Assembly (NCBI RefSeq): GCF_019900845.1
Contig: NZ_CP074570.1
Location: 1,116,001-1,180,000 of the forward strand
Length of the DNA stretch: 64,000 nucleotides
Reading direction: 5' to 3'
DNA from: Paraneptunicella aestuarii
Lineage (GTDB): Bacteria; Pseudomonadota; Gammaproteobacteria; Enterobacterales; Alteromonadaceae
Below, piece after piece: positions 52,738-63,644 of the stretch. The translations under genes and the position numbers were made by a program. The notes under the pieces were generated by a model. The model made no database searches, was not told the origin of the DNA, and was given only the letters and a program-made list of their open reading frames with translations. Numbering within the stretch: position 1 is the stretch's first letter; each line of letters begins with the position of its first letter.

Positions 52738-53562
52738 TTAGTCAGCGGCGCGAAGTAGTGCGTTAATGCCCACTTTTGAGCGGGTTTGTGCGTCTACTTT
52801 CTTTACAATAATGGCAGCGTATAAGCTGTACTTACCGTCGGCTGAAGGCAAATTGCCGGGAACGACAACCGCGCCAGCAGGCACGCGTCCATAGTGAACT
52901 TCACCGGTTTCACGATCGTAAATGCGAGTGCTTTGACCAATGTAAACACCCATTGAGATAACCGCGCCTTCTTCTACGATTACGCCTTCAACAATCTCTG
53001 AACGAGCGCCAATGAAGCAGTTGTCTTCAATGATGGTTGGGCCGGCTTGAAGTGGCTCAAGTACACCACCGATACCTACACCGCCCGACAAATGCACATT
53101 CTTGCCTATTTGAGCGCACGAGCCTACTGTCGCCCAGGTATCGACCATAGTGCCTTCGTCAACATAAGCGCCAATATTGACGTAAGAGGGCATCAGAACC
53201 ACATTCTTACCGATATAAGAGCCTGTTCTTACTGTAGCTGGGGGTACAACGCGCATACCTTCTGCTCTGAAACGCTCTTCGGTGTAGTCACTGAATTTCA
53301 GTGCGACTTTGTCGAAGTAACGGTTTTCTGAAGTTGGGATCATGTGGTTGTCGTTAATACGGAACGACAACAATACGGCTTTCTTAAGCCATTGGTGGAC
53401 TACCCATTCTCCGGCAATCTTTTCTGCCACTCGGGCGGCACCCGAATTAAGCTGCTCGATGGTGTCATTGACCGCCTTTTTCACTTCTACAGATACCGTT
53501 GTTGGGGAAATGTTGTTTCTATCCTCAAAGGCATTTTCAATGATTGATTTTACATCAGACAT
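52738..53562 (-). CDS. dapD: 2,3,4,5-tetrahydropyridine-2,6-dicarboxylate N-succinyltransferase
   Basis: The 274 residues match DapD length. An N-terminal helical part is followed by a left-handed beta-helix of hexapeptide repeats ([40 protein letters not shown]). It succinylates tetrahydrodipicolinate in lysine and diaminopimelate synthesis. It is downstream of glnD with a 51-bp gap, so it may be co-transcribed. Confidence 0.96.
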   Translation of the reverse strand: MSDVKSIIENAFEDRNNISPTTVSVEVKKAVNDTIEQLNSGAARVAEKIAGEWVVHQWLKKAVLLSFRINDNHMIPTSENRYFDKVALKFSDYTEERFRAEGMRVVPPATVRTGSYIGKNVVLMPSYVNIGAYVDEGTMVDTWATVGSCAQIGKNVHLSGGVGIGGVLEPLQAGPTIIEDNCFIGARSEIVEGVIVEEGAVISMGVYIGQSTRIYDRETGEVHYGRVPAGAVVVPGNLPSADGKYSLYAAIIVKKVDAQTRSKVGINALLRAAD

Positions 53563-53613
53563 GGGAATATCCTGTTTCGATTTGTTTGTACTTAAAGGTA
53601 TCTTTCTGCGTCG

Positions 53614-56262
53614 TTATTCAGACAATAGCTCAATAATTTTATTCTTCAATTCAACTTGTTCGCTATTGCTTAATGCTTTGCCGTCCTGATTGCTTATAAT
53701 GAATAAATCTTCTGCGCGTTCACCGATGGTTGTAATTTTAGCCACTTTCAAAGTGAGGTTTTGCTTTACAAACAGGTGTCCGATTTTAGCTAATAAACCG
53801 GGCGCGTCCAGTGCTTCCAGCTCTAACATGGTTGCGTCCGGTTGGCTGGAGAAAAAACGTACCTTGGTGGGCACATTCAACTGTTTTAGCTGGCGTGGCA
53901 TTCTGCGCTGGTTTTTGTGCTCTACACCGGGTTTATTTAGTTGCTCTTGTACCGCCTTGCGCAGGCTTTGCAAACGGCTTTCCGATTGAATTTGACCACC
54001 ATCATGCTCAAGCACAATAAAGCTATCAAATATGTAGCCGTTGTTAAGGGCGCAAATTTGAGCATCGTGAATAGAGCAATTTTTGCTGTCTAATACGGAA
54101 GCTGTTTGAGCAAATAGAGCAGGTCTATCCTTACAGAACAGGATCATTTCCGTTCCGGCTTTCAGGGTACCATTGGCAATATCGACCAATTGTGCGCCTT
54201 CCTGTCCGGCAGTCTCTGCCAAATGCTTCAAGATGGATTGAGTATGCCAGGCGATTTGAGCGGGTTTAAAGCGGATGAAATAATCATCGGGAAATTGAGC
54301 CCACAGAGACTCGGCATCTTCTAAAGACAGTTGGTTTTCAGTGAGCAACTGTCTGGTTTGTTTGCGGTGTTCATCAATGCGAGATTGCAAATCTACTTTA
54401 TTTTGCAAACCATTCTCTAATGCTTTACTGGTCAGCAAATAGAGTTCTCTGAGCAAGGATGATTTCCAATCATTCCACAAGGTATCGTTGGTGGCTCGTA
54501 TGTCTGCCAAGGTTAAGACATACAGATGATCCAGAAAATTCTGATTGCGCATGGCTGTGGCGAATTCCTGAATAACTTCAGGATCATAAATGTCGCGTCG
54601 TTGTGCAACCACGGAAAGCACAAGATGGTTTTCAACCAGCCAGGAAATTAGCTTGGTGTCTTCTTCTTCCAAATTGTGCATTTCCGCAAAGGCGGTAACG
54701 CATTTGGCTCCAAGCTTGGAGTGATCTCCCCCTCTGCCTTTGGCGATATCATGGAAAATGCCAGCAATAAACAAGAGTTCAGGTTTATCCATGTTGTTGA
54801 TGATCCTGCCGCAACGCGGGAATGAGTCGTTGCGTGATTCATCGGCAAAATAAGCAAGTTGTTTGATTAAGCGATGGGTATGTTCATCAACTGTATAGGC
54901 ATGGAATAAGTCGAATTGCATCATGCCAACAATATGATCCCATTGTGGCAAGTACGCCTGCATGATGCCGTGCTTATGCATTAAATCCCAGGGGAGACCA
55001 AAGAACCGGATGTCTTTCACCAGCTCTAAAAACAGTTCTCGGCACTCAGGAATTTCACAAAAATACTGAGCTGAGAAAGCACGGCGTCCATTACGTAATA
55101 AACGTAGCGTAGCGGAATGAAGTCCTTTGACGTCTGACATATTGGTGAGCAATTTAAAGAACGCCATAATGCGTATAGGACTATCAAACACACGGGAATT
55201 CAGCGGATATAACAAGCCATCGCGCAACTCGAAATCGTCGTTAACATGTTCAATAGTGCTCACTTTCAATGGCAAGATGTCTTGCTTGAAATGCTGCAAC
55301 AACATGCCATTGAGCTCAGCGACACGACGAATAACGCGGAAGAATTCACGCATCATTTTTTCTACCGCAGGTTTGTCGTTACCTTGATCTTGCTCTTCAT
55401 CGTAGTAACCCAGCTTGCGAGCGATATCGGCCTGATAATCGAACAACAAGCGATTTTCATTACGCTTGGTATGTAAATGCAGCGTGAAACGTATATCCCA
55501 CAGCTTTTTACGGCAATCGTGTAATTCGGTAAGCTCGTCTTCGGTGAAGTAACCATGCTCAACCAACTCTTTACCGGTAATAACATGGAAGTGCTTCTTG
55601 GCAACCCAGCCGATGGTTTGGATGTCGCGTAAACACCCCGGGTTTTCCTTTACATTGGGTTCCAGGTTGTAAGAAGTATCGTTGAACTTGGCATGACGAT
55701 TTTGTTGTTCTTCGTACTTTGCCAGAAAGAAATCCTGACTACTCCAGAATTTTTTGCTGTGCACTTTATCTTGCAATGCTTCAAAGTTGCTATGGTCGCC
55801 AATGAGCAAACGAGACTCGATAAGGTTGGTGGCAATGGTGATATCTTTTCTTGCTAAGTCGAAGGTCTCATTGATAGTACGTACTGACTGACCTATATCC
55901 AGCCCGATGTCCCATAACAAGGTGATGAATTCCTGAATCTTCTCTTGCTGATCCTTGCTTAAGGATTTTTTGCTCAGGATTAACAGGTCAATATCGGAGT
56001 AGGGTTGTAAATGGCCTCGACCATACCCACCTACAGCAATCAGGCTGATTGGCTGCTGATGCAAATCCATCAAGCGCCAGATGTGACACAGAAGGGCATC
56101 GACAAATGCCGCTCTACCTTCAACCAGCGAAACAATGTTTTCTGTGCCATTGTATTCGGAAGTGAGCCAGTCGTAGCAGTTGGCAATACAGGTCTTAAAG
56201 GCCTCACGATTTTCAACTGAACTAATCAGTTGAATCTGACTAAGCAAACTATGGCTGCTCAT
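53614..56262 (-). CDS. glnD: Bifunctional PII uridylyltransferase / uridylyl-removing enzyme
   Basis: The 882 residues have a nucleotidyltransferase site VGGYGRGHLQPYSDIDLLIL (~77-96), an HD domain with IFHDIAKGRGGDHSKLGA (~505), and two C-terminal ACT domains (~705-790 and ~815-880; FCKDRPALFAQTASVLD and LEALDAPGLLAKIGHLFV). It uridylylates PII when nitrogen is scarce and removes UMP when glutamine is high. All active-site motifs are intact. Confidence 0.96.
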   Translation of the reverse strand: MSSHSLLSQIQLISSVENREAFKTCIANCYDWLTSEYNGTENIVSLVEGRAAFVDALLCHIWRLMDLHQQPISLIAVGGYGRGHLQPYSDIDLLILSKKSLSKDQQEKIQEFITLLWDIGLDIGQSVRTINETFDLARKDITIATNLIESRLLIGDHSNFEALQDKVHSKKFWSSQDFFLAKYEEQQNRHAKFNDTSYNLEPNVKENPGCLRDIQTIGWVAKKHFHVITGKELVEHGYFTEDELTELHDCRKKLWDIRFTLHLHTKRNENRLLFDYQADIARKLGYYDEEQDQGNDKPAVEKMMREFFRVIRRVAELNGMLLQHFKQDILPLKVSTIEHVNDDFELRDGLLYPLNSRVFDSPIRIMAFFKLLTNMSDVKGLHSATLRLLRNGRRAFSAQYFCEIPECRELFLELVKDIRFFGLPWDLMHKHGIMQAYLPQWDHIVGMMQFDLFHAYTVDEHTHRLIKQLAYFADESRNDSFPRCGRIINNMDKPELLFIAGIFHDIAKGRGGDHSKLGAKCVTAFAEMHNLEEEDTKLISWLVENHLVLSVVAQRRDIYDPEVIQEFATAMRNQNFLDHLYVLTLADIRATNDTLWNDWKSSLLRELYLLTSKALENGLQNKVDLQSRIDEHRKQTRQLLTENQLSLEDAESLWAQFPDDYFIRFKPAQIAWHTQSILKHLAETAGQEGAQLVDIANGTLKAGTEMILFCKDRPALFAQTASVLDSKNCSIHDAQICALNNGYIFDSFIVLEHDGGQIQSESRLQSLRKAVQEQLNKPGVEHKNQRRMPRQLKQLNVPTKVRFFSSQPDATMLELEALDAPGLLAKIGHLFVKQNLTLKVAKITTIGERAEDLFIISNQDGKALSNSEQVELKNKIIELLSE

Positions 56263-56324
56263 TTACTGCTCCGAAAGGTTAAATAGATAGAGAGTTCCCT
56301 GGCGAAGCCTTAAGAAAATAAGTC

Positions 56325-57116
56325 CTAATGAGAGATAATACGATCGATCGTTTCTTCTTCTCTCAAGGTAAGAATTTCACAACCATTAGCAGTCACTAAA
56401 AGCGTATGTTCCCACTGAGCACTTAAGCTACGATCTTTGGTAACCACCGTCCATTCATCACGTAATAGCTTACTGTGACGTTTTCCGGCATTGATCATGG
56501 GTTCAATAGTAAAGCACATGCCTTCTTTTAGCACTTCACCAGTGCCAGGTACGCCATAATGCAGGATTTGAGGATCTTCATGGAACGTAGCACCGATACC
56601 GTGACCACAGTATTCGCGTACAACTGAGTAATTGTGGCCTTCGGCATGTTTTTGAATAACAGACCCAATATCACCCAAACGGCATCCGGGTTTCACCATT
56701 TCAATGCCTTTGTATAAGCATTCTTGAGTCACTGCGATTAAGCGTTCCGCTAGAATCGACGGTTTACCCACAACGAACATTTTAGAGGTATCGCCGTGAT
56801 AACCATCTTTAATAACAGTGACATCAATATTGAGAATATCGCCGTCTTTCAGCTTTTTATCTGTAGGAATACCATGACAAATCACATGATTCAGTGACGT
56901 ACAAATGGATTTTGGGAACGGTGGGTGACCATAATTCAACGGTGCAGGAATGGCTTTTTGCTCATTAACAATATAATCATGACAGATGGTGTTAAGTTCG
57001 TCTGTCGTGACGCCTTTTTGCACATACTGACCAATCATTTCGAGGACTTCAGCGGCTAAACGACCCGCAACGCGCATTTTTTCGATTTCTTCTGGAGTCT
57101 TTATAACAATAGACAA
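56325..57116 (-). CDS. map: Methionine aminopeptidase, type I
   Basis: The 263 residues carry the metal ligands in ILNIDVTVIKDGYHGDTSKM, YCGHGIGATFHEDPQILHYG, CFTIEPMINAG and SAQWEHTLLV. It removes the initiator methionine from new proteins. The start is TTG; no upstream ATG gives a better protein. It is divergent from rpsB, the usual arrangement in gammaproteobacteria. Confidence 0.95.
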   Translation of the reverse strand: MSIVIKTPEEIEKMRVAGRLAAEVLEMIGQYVQKGVTTDELNTICHDYIVNEQKAIPAPLNYGHPPFPKSICTSLNHVICHGIPTDKKLKDGDILNIDVTVIKDGYHGDTSKMFVVGKPSILAERLIAVTQECLYKGIEMVKPGCRLGDIGSVIQKHAEGHNYSVVREYCGHGIGATFHEDPQILHYGVPGTGEVLKEGMCFTIEPMINAGKRHSKLLRDEWTVVTKDRSLSAQWEHTLLVTANGCEILTLREEETIDRIISH

Positions 57117-57334
57117 AACGGGATTCTCAGTGTTCGATTTATAGAAATTGCCTGCATTTTAACTAACGGGAGCCCCGCTGTACATGGCTGAGACAGGGGG
57201 AAACTAAGGAAAATGACTCATCACTCCCTGTTTTTGCCAATAAAATCAAATTTCTTAATGTTATTGAGAGGGAGTGGAGTAGACACTTCAAGGCATTTTT
57301 TGTCAGCAATTCAAGCCTAATCGTAGCCCAACGG

Positions 57335-57363
57335 TTGTTAAAAATACTAGTTCATGGTATAAA
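57335..57363 (+). promoter_or_regulatory. rpsB promoter
   Basis: TTGTTA and TATAAA are separated by 17 bp, followed at once by the GC-rich GCGCCGCGC. Such a discriminator is typical of stringently controlled ribosomal promoters. It is the best box pair in the 441-bp map-rpsB gap. Confidence 0.75.
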
Positions 57364-57369
57364 GCGCCG

Positions 57370-57557
57370 CGCATTTTGGTTGCTGGTTTTTGGCATTAAT
57401 TTTTGTGCTGACAATCAGGCCATTTATGCGTACATAATTCATTTTTTAACACACACATACATCGACACGACTGTCGGGGTGTTTCGGCGTTGATTTCTAT
57501 GCCGGGATCGAGAGTTGGGATGTATGGAGGCATAACCCCATATAAGAGGAAAATCTA
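57370..57557 (+). promoter_or_regulatory. rpsB mRNA leader, probable S2 autoregulatory site
   Basis: A leader of ~190 nt is implied by the promoter at 57335. It contains pairable GC-rich segments (TGTCGGGGTGTTTCGGCG, 57470-57487, and GGGAT repeats). In gammaproteobacteria the rpsB leader is known to bind S2 for feedback control of rpsB-tsf. The fold was not computed. Confidence 0.5.
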
Positions 57558-58286
57558 ATGGCTAATGTGTCAATGCGCGACATGCTACAAGCAGGTGTTC
57601 ACTTCGGTCACCAGACTCGTTACTGGAACCCGAAAATGAAGCCTTTCATCTTTGGTGCTCGTAACCGCGTTCATATCATCAACCTTGAAAAAACCGTTCC
57701 AATGTTCAACGACGCAATGAACTTCTTGTCAAGCGTATCTGCCAAGAAAGGTAAAGTATTGTTCGTTGGTACTAAGCGTGCAGCTGGCGAAGCAGTTAAA
57801 GAAGCTGCTCAAAAGTGTGACCAATACTACGTTAACAAGCGTTGGTTAGGCGGTATGTTGACTAACTGGAAAACAGTTCGTCAATCAATCAAGCGTTTGA
57901 AAGAATTGGAACAGCAATCTCAAGACGGTACTTTCGAGAAAATTACCAAGAAAGAAGCTTTGATGTTGCAAAGAGAGATGGAAAAGCTTGAAAAGAGCTT
58001 GGGCGGTATCAAAGACATGGGCGGTCTTCCAGATTGCTTGTTTGTTATCGACGCAAACCATGAGCACATTGCTATTGCAGAAGCGAAAAGCTTGGGCATT
58101 CCAGTTGTATCTGTAGTTGATACTAACAGCAACCCGGACAACATCGACTTCCTGATCCCAGGTAACGATGACGCTATCCGTGCTGTACAACTTTACTTGA
58201 ATGCAGCAGCTGACAGCATCAATGCTGGTCGTAACGATAATATCGAAGTTCAAGCTGAGAGCGACGATTTCGTAGAAGCTGAGTAA
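57558..58286 (+). CDS. rpsB: 30S ribosomal protein S2
   Basis: The 242 residues begin [20 protein letters not shown] and contain [20 protein letters not shown] and [19 protein letters not shown], all S2 signatures. The ribosome-binding site AGAGGA is strong and codon use is highly biased. It is the first gene of rpsB-tsf. Confidence 0.98.
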   Translation: MANVSMRDMLQAGVHFGHQTRYWNPKMKPFIFGARNRVHIINLEKTVPMFNDAMNFLSSVSAKKGKVLFVGTKRAAGEAVKEAAQKCDQYYVNKRWLGGMLTNWKTVRQSIKRLKELEQQSQDGTFEKITKKEALMLQREMEKLEKSLGGIKDMGGLPDCLFVIDANHEHIAIAEAKSLGIPVVSVVDTNSNPDNIDFLIPGNDDAIRAVQLYLNAAADSINAGRNDNIEVQAESDDFVEAE

Positions 58287-58335
58287 TAGCTCGCTTGCTC
58301 GGATCATCTGCATGGTCTGAAGCAATTAAATAATG

Positions 58336-58358
58336 AACAGGGGCGTAATGCCCCTGTT
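58336..58358 (+). terminator. rpsB-tsf intergenic hairpin (attenuator candidate)
   Basis: A perfect 9-bp stem AACAGGGGC / GCCCCTGTT with a GTAAT loop has no T tract. A partial terminator or processing site here would set the S2 to EF-Ts ratio. Confidence 0.6.
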
Positions 58359-58437
58359 TATCAAAGAATTTCTGATGGCAGGTAGTGAGAAGTGCAGCAG
58401 CCTGTCGCAATTAAAATTTATCCTGAGGAAAGCAAAA

Positions 58438-59310
58438 ATGGCAGTGACTGCAGCCCTTGTAAAAGAACTTCGTGAGCGTACCGGCGCTGGTATGCTTGAC
58501 TGTAAAAAGGCACTGGTTGAAACCGATGGTGACATCGAGTTGGCAATTGAAAACATGCGTAAGTCTGGTCAGGCTAAAGCCGCCAAGAAAGCCGGACGTA
58601 TCGCGGCTGAAGGTGTTATCCTGGCTAAAGTGGCTGACGGTGTTGCCACTATGATGGAATTGAACTGTGAAACTGACTTCGTTGCTCGTGACGAAGGTTT
58701 CCTTGCTTTCGGTGACAAGGTATTGAACCTTGCAGCGGCAAACAAAATCAGCGACATCGAAACGTTGAACAGCAGTGAAATCGACGGTACAACTATTTCT
58801 GACATGAGAGACACCCTTGTTGCGAAAATTGGTGAAAACATCAATGTTCGTCGTGTTATCTCTGTTGAAGGTGATAACCTGGGTACATACATCCACGGCG
58901 GCCGTATCGGTGTTGTTGCTATCCTTAACGGCGGTGATTCTGATTTGGCGAAAGACGTTGCAATGCACGTAGCGGCTAGCAACCCTCAATTCGTTAAGCC
59001 TGAAGATGTACCTGCTGAAGTTGTTGAGAAAGAAAAAGAAATCCAGTTGGAAATTGCGATGCAGAGCGGCAAGCCTGCTGAAATCGCAGAGAAGATGGTT
59101 CTTGGCCGTATGAAGAAATTCACTGGCGAAATCAGCTTGACTGGTCAACCTTTCGTTAAAGATCCTGGCACAATGGTGGGTGATTTGCTGAAGCAAAACT
59201 CTGCTGACGTGATCAACTTCATCCGTTTTGAAGTGGGTGAAGGTATCGAGAAGAAAGAAGAAGACTTCGCCGCAGAAGTTGCAGCTCAAATGGCGGCAGC
59301 TAAAAAATAA
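58438..59310 (+). CDS. tsf: Elongation factor Ts
   Basis: The 290 residues start at 58438 after GAGGAA; a longer in-frame start runs through the intergenic hairpin and is rejected. [35 protein letters not shown] and the core [10 protein letters not shown] are EF-Ts signatures. It recycles EF-Tu. Codon use is strongly biased. Confidence 0.98.
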   Translation: MAVTAALVKELRERTGAGMLDCKKALVETDGDIELAIENMRKSGQAKAAKKAGRIAAEGVILAKVADGVATMMELNCETDFVARDEGFLAFGDKVLNLAAANKISDIETLNSSEIDGTTISDMRDTLVAKIGENINVRRVISVEGDNLGTYIHGGRIGVVAILNGGDSDLAKDVAMHVAASNPQFVKPEDVPAEVVEKEKEIQLEIAMQSGKPAEIAEKMVLGRMKKFTGEISLTGQPFVKDPGTMVGDLLKQNSADVINFIRFEVGEGIEKKEEDFAAEVAAQMAAAKK

Positions 59311-59358
59311 GTTGTAGTCCGACTTTTGTCTTTAGATGGAGTCGGTTACACTACCAAG

Positions 59359-59384
59359 AGGCACCTCAGCAGGGGTGCCTTTTC
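59359..59384 (+). terminator. Terminator after tsf
   Basis: AGGCACC / GGTGCCT stem with an 8-nt loop, then TTTTCG. It separates rpsB-tsf from the pyrH block. Confidence 0.75.
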
Positions 59385-59513
59385 GTAATTGCGGTACTGA
59401 TTTGGCCTGTTTAGGTTCAATCAGGGTTAAGATGTGGTTATATATAACTAGCGCTTTACTTAACCAAGCTCGTCATTTTAAACGGTAATCTGGTGAAGGG
59501 GACATCCGATTCA

Positions 59514-60266
59514 ATGGCCGATTCAGCACAAAACAAAGCAAATGCTAAAGCTAAATACAATCGTATTTTGTTAAAATTGAGCGGTGAAGCGCTTATGGGT
59601 CAAGAAGGCTTTGGGATTGATCCTAAAGTTCTAGACCGAATGGCCTCTGAAATTAAGGATATTCTGGCATTAGGGGTTCAAATAGGATTGGTTATCGGGG
59701 GCGGTAACTTATTCCGTGGTGAAGGTTTGGCCAAAGCCGGTATGAATCGTGTGGTAGGTGACCACATGGGCATGTTGGCAACCGTAATGAATGGTCTGGC
59801 AATGCGAGATGCGTTGCACCGGGCAAATGTTGGAGCCCGGTTGATGTCGGCAATACCTTTGAATGGTGTGTGCGACTCTTATAACTGGGCCGAGGCCATT
59901 AGTTTACTACGTGCAGGCAAGGTTGTTATTTTTTCTGCCGGTACAGGTAATCCATTTTTTACTACCGATTCTGCGGCATGTTTGCGCGGTATCGAAATTG
60001 AAGCGGACGCAGTATTAAAGGCCACTAAAGTTGATGGCGTTTACGATGATGATCCGGTGAAGAACCCAAATGCAGTGTTACATTCTCGTTTGGGATATCA
60101 ACAAGTTCTAGAAAAAGAATTAAAGGTAATGGATTTGGCAGCATTTACGCTTGCCAGAGACCACAATTTGCCTATTTGTGTGTTCAATATGAACAAACCT
60201 GGCTGTTTGCGTGCAGTAATAGAAGGTGAAGCAGTAGGTACTCTAATTACCAATGAATCAGAATAA
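59514..60266 (+). CDS. pyrH: UMP kinase
   Basis: The 250 residues start at 59514 after AAGGGG; a GTG at 59493 would add seven residues. [29 protein letters not shown] and the [17 protein letters not shown] segment are family marks. It phosphorylates UMP to UDP. It is 14 bp ahead of frr. Confidence 0.97.
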   Translation: MADSAQNKANAKAKYNRILLKLSGEALMGQEGFGIDPKVLDRMASEIKDILALGVQIGLVIGGGNLFRGEGLAKAGMNRVVGDHMGMLATVMNGLAMRDALHRANVGARLMSAIPLNGVCDSYNWAEAISLLRAGKVVIFSAGTGNPFFTTDSAACLRGIEIEADAVLKATKVDGVYDDDPVKNPNAVLHSRLGYQQVLEKELKVMDLAAFTLARDHNLPICVFNMNKPGCLRAVIEGEAVGTLITNESE

Positions 60267-60280
60267 TTAAGGGGTGAGCA

Positions 60281-60838
60281 ATGATTGATGACATCAAATC
60301 TGATGCTGAACAACGCATGGAAAAAACTATCGCGGCATTGAAAAGTAATTTCAGTAAAATTCGTACAGGACGAGCACATCCCAGTCTCCTGGATAGTATT
60401 GTCGTGTCTTACTATGGTACTGACACGCCTTTAAGACAGTTGGCTAACGTTATCGCTGAAGATTCCAGAACCCTTGCTTTGACTGTATTCGATAAGAGTG
60501 CGACCCAGGCAGTGGAAAAAGCCATCATGATGTCGGATTTGGGCTTGAACCCTATTTCTGCTGGCACCACAATGCGTATCCCTATGCCGCCGCTGACTGA
60601 AGAACGCCGTAAAGATCTGATTAAAGTGGTTCGTGGTGAAGCAGAGCAAGGCCGTGTAGGTATTCGTAGTATTCGCCGTGATGCCAACAACGACTTGAAA
60701 GAATTGTTGAAGGAAAAAGAGATCTCGGAAGATGAGTCTCGTAAAGGCGAAGAAGTGATTCAGAAGCTAACAGACGCTAATATCAAGCATGTTGATGATC
60801 TGTTGGCGATAAAAGAAAAAGAACTAATGGAAATTTAG
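60281..60838 (+). CDS. frr: Ribosome recycling factor
   Basis: The 185 residues match the family length. [37 protein letters not shown] and [15 protein letters not shown] are signatures. With EF-G it splits post-termination ribosomes. AAGGGG ribosome-binding site. Confidence 0.98.
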   Translation: MIDDIKSDAEQRMEKTIAALKSNFSKIRTGRAHPSLLDSIVVSYYGTDTPLRQLANVIAEDSRTLALTVFDKSATQAVEKAIMMSDLGLNPISAGTTMRIPMPPLTEERRKDLIKVVRGEAEQGRVGIRSIRRDANNDLKELLKEKEISEDESRKGEEVIQKLTDANIKHVDDLLAIKEKELMEI

Positions 60839-60855
60839 TCGCTGTATTTTTCTCG

Positions 60856-61584
60856 ATGAGTAATTCTACAATGCCACGTCATGTGGCCATTATCATGGAC
60901 GGTAATGGACGCTGGGCCAAACAAAAAGGGAAGTTGCGCACTTTCGGGCATAAAGCCGGGGTTGAATCAGTGCGCAGCTCCGTTCGCTATTGTCGTAAGC
61001 ATAATATTGAATCATTAACTCTATTTGCTTTCAGCAGCGAAAATTGGCTACGTCCTGTTCAGGAAGTGAGTACCTTAATGGAACTATTCAACCTTGTGCT
61101 GGGTAGTGAAGTTAAAAAGCTGCATAAAAATGATGTTCGGCTGCGTGTGATAGGTGACATCTCTCGCTTTGACACCAAGTTGGTGAACAAGATCATGGCT
61201 GCCGAAGAGCTAACAAAAGATAACACCTCGCTTACCCTGAATATTGCTGCCAATTACGGTGGTAAGTGGGAAATGGTGAATAGTTGCAAGAATCTGATTA
61301 AATCCGTGAAGGAAGGATTAATCGACATCGACGCTATTGATGAATCTGTTTTTGAACAACAAACCTCATTAGCTGGGCAACCCGATGTGGATTTGTTGAT
61401 TAGGACTGGAGGTGATCAGCGTATAAGCAACTTTTTACTTTGGCACATAGCCTATGCAGAATTGTACTTCACGAATACACTGTGGCCTGATTTTGACGAA
61501 GATGCATTTCAACTGGCGATTGATGAATTTCAAAGTCGTCAACGTCGCTACGGAATGCTGAACGAGCAGGTCAATAGCAAATAA
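60856..61584 (+). CDS. uppS: Di-trans,poly-cis-undecaprenyl-diphosphate synthase
   Basis: The 242 residues have the catalytic Asp in VAIIMDGNGRWAKQKG, plus AFSSENWLRP and the C-terminal LLIRTGGDQRISNFLLWHIA. It makes undecaprenyl diphosphate, the lipid carrier for peptidoglycan and for the glycan locus at 8.4-39.8 kb. Confidence 0.97.
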   Translation: MSNSTMPRHVAIIMDGNGRWAKQKGKLRTFGHKAGVESVRSSVRYCRKHNIESLTLFAFSSENWLRPVQEVSTLMELFNLVLGSEVKKLHKNDVRLRVIGDISRFDTKLVNKIMAAEELTKDNTSLTLNIAANYGGKWEMVNSCKNLIKSVKEGLIDIDAIDESVFEQQTSLAGQPDVDLLIRTGGDQRISNFLLWHIAYAELYFTNTLWPDFDEDAFQLAIDEFQSRQRRYGMLNEQVNSK

Positions 61585-61599
61585 CGTGAGGAATCCAGG

Positions 61600-62463
61600 T
61601 TGCTAAAACAACGTATAATAACAGCGCTGATACTCGCGCCTTTGGCACTAATTGCCATTCTATTTTTACCACTTCAGGGCTTCGAAATGGCGATTGCCCT
61701 TGTCGTTGCACTGGGAGCCTGGGAGTGGGCGAATCTAACCGGTTTAACAACCAGCGTATCGAAATTCATTTATGCCGCCATTACCTTCGGAGGCTGCCTT
61801 GTTTTAGGTTATGTTGTTCCCATCGAACACATCTGGTCACAAGGACTGCTTAATCCCCTCTTTAACTTAATTTTGCAGATTGCCGCTTGCTGGTGGCTAG
61901 TTTCTTTAGGGATGATTATAGCTTACCCCAAGTGCAGTGCTTTTTGGCGTAACAGCGTAATATTGCGTGGTTTGTTTGGCATATTAACCCTCATTCCTAC
62001 CTGGGTGGCTATCGTTACCTTGCGTACCAGTCTTTATGATGTTGAACCTTTATATGGTGCTTCGTTGATTTTTTATGTGCTGGGTATTGTCTGGGCTGCG
62101 GATATTGGCGCTTTCTTTGTGGGCGTGAAATTTGGTCGTCATAAATTAAGGCCGAATGTCTCTCCCGGAAAAACGCTGGAAGGCTTATTTGGCGGCATTA
62201 TGGCATCTTCTGCCATTATCGGTTTCGCAGCCTTACATTATCAGGTTGATACCAGCCGTATATGGGCGCACTTGCTGGTGGGCGGTTTAACGGTGGCTGT
62301 GTCTGCATTGGGTGACTTGAACGAAAGCATGTTTAAACGCTGTGCAGGCTGTAAAGACAGCGGTACTTTATTGCCGGGGCATGGTGGTTTGTTAGACCGA
62401 ATTGATAGCCTAACCGCAGCCTTTCCTATTTTTGCTCTTTGCTACGTGTCCTGGATGGCTTAA
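61600..62463 (+). CDS. cdsA: Phosphatidate cytidylyltransferase
   Basis: The 287 residues form a multi-segment membrane enzyme. The CDP-diglyceride synthase signature spans RPNVSPGKTLEGLFGGIMAS and KDSGTLLPGHGGLLDRIDSL. It makes CDP-diacylglycerol for phospholipids. The start is TTG after GAGGAA. Its stop overlaps the dxr start (TAATG). Confidence 0.96.
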   Translation: MLKQRIITALILAPLALIAILFLPLQGFEMAIALVVALGAWEWANLTGLTTSVSKFIYAAITFGGCLVLGYVVPIEHIWSQGLLNPLFNLILQIAACWWLVSLGMIIAYPKCSAFWRNSVILRGLFGILTLIPTWVAIVTLRTSLYDVEPLYGASLIFYVLGIVWAADIGAFFVGVKFGRHKLRPNVSPGKTLEGLFGGIMASSAIIGFAALHYQVDTSRIWAHLLVGGLTVAVSALGDLNESMFKRCAGCKDSGTLLPGHGGLLDRIDSLTAAFPIFALCYVSWMA

Positions 62464-63644
62464 TGCAAAATCTTTGTGTTTTAGGTGCAACCGGTTCGAT
62501 TGGGAAGAGTACGCTGGATGTCGTAAGACGCCATCCTGACAGATTCAATATTGTTGCCTTGACCGCGAATCGTCAAATTGATGAACTGGTCAAACAGGCA
62601 GTGGAATTCAAACCTGATTATGTTGTTTGTGCTAATCCCGATGATTATTCACTGTTAGCCTCTGGCTTGGCAGAAGAGGGATTGAGTGCCAAGGTACTCG
62701 TGGGGCAAGATGGTTTAATCACGGTTGCCAGTTTACCTGAAGTCGACACTGTTATGGCGGCTATTGTCGGTGCAGCTGGATTGGCTCCAACTTATGCGGC
62801 GGCATGTGCAGGTAAGAAGATCCTGCTGGCAAACAAAGAAGCCTTGGTGATGTCTGGTGATTTATTCATGCAGGCAGTGATGAAACATAAGGCATTGCTA
62901 TTGCCGGTCGATTCAGAACACAACGCTATTTTTCAGTGTCTTCCGGCGAGCTTTTGTGAACATCGAGATTGGTCGCAATTAGGTATCGCCAAAATATTGT
63001 TAACCGGTTCCGGTGGGCCTTTTTTAAAAACGCCTATGGCGGAATTGCAACATGTCACGCCAGAGCAAGCTTGTGCCCACCCTAACTGGGATATGGGGCG
63101 CAAAATCTCAGTAGACTCAGCCACCATGATGAATAAAGGCTTGGAGTTTATTGAAGCGCATTGGTTGTTTGGCGTACCAAAAGAATTAATTCAGGTTGTG
63201 ATCCATCCCCAAAGTACAATCCACTCAATGGTTCAGTATCAGGACGGTTCGGTTTTAGCACAAATGGGGCAATCTGATATGAGAATTCCCATTGCGCATG
63301 TTATGGCTTTCCCTGAGCGTATTGATTCAGGCGTTGCGCCGTTAGATTTTACCACTTTGGCTTCTCTGGAATTCTTACCGCCAGATTTCGAACGCTTTCC
63401 TAATTTGAAGTTGGCAATTGATGCTGTCGAAGCCGGTCAATGGGCAAGTACAGCCTTAAATGCCGCTAACGAAATTTCTGTAGCTGCTTTTTTAGATGGG
63501 CGAATTACATTTTTGGATATTGCGCGTATTAACAACGAAGTTCTTGAGAAAAGTGCGTCACATGTACTTTCTAATATTGATGAAGTTGTCGCTTATGATT
63601 TGCAAAGCCGTGAGCTGGCGAATCGAGTCTTGGAGGGGCTTTAA
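62463..63644 (+). CDS. dxr: 1-deoxy-D-xylulose-5-phosphate reductoisomerase
   Basis: The 393 residues start at 62463 in the TAATG overlap; a longer frame inside cdsA is rejected. LCVLGATGSIGKSTLDVV binds NADPH, and LLANKEALVMSG, LPVDSEHNAIFQ and MGRKISVDSATMMNKGLE form the active site. It makes 2-C-methyl-erythritol 4-phosphate for isoprenoids, which feeds UppS. Confidence 0.97.
   Translation: MQNLCVLGATGSIGKSTLDVVRRHPDRFNIVALTANRQIDELVKQAVEFKPDYVVCANPDDYSLLASGLAEEGLSAKVLVGQDGLITVASLPEVDTVMAAIVGAAGLAPTYAAACAGKKILLANKEALVMSGDLFMQAVMKHKALLLPVDSEHNAIFQCLPASFCEHRDWSQLGIAKILLTGSGGPFLKTPMAELQHVTPEQACAHPNWDMGRKISVDSATMMNKGLEFIEAHWLFGVPKELIQVVIHPQSTIHSMVQYQDGSVLAQMGQSDMRIPIAHVMAFPERIDSGVAPLDFTTLASLEFLPPDFERFPNLKLAIDAVEAGQWASTALNAANEISVAAFLDGRITFLDIARINNEVLEKSASHVLSNIDEVVAYDLQSRELANRVLEGL

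Noticed and set aside
58411..59289. 292-codon antisense frame over tsf
   Set aside because: A shadow of strongly biased tsf codons; no start signal and a Phe/His/Cys-rich nonsense composition.
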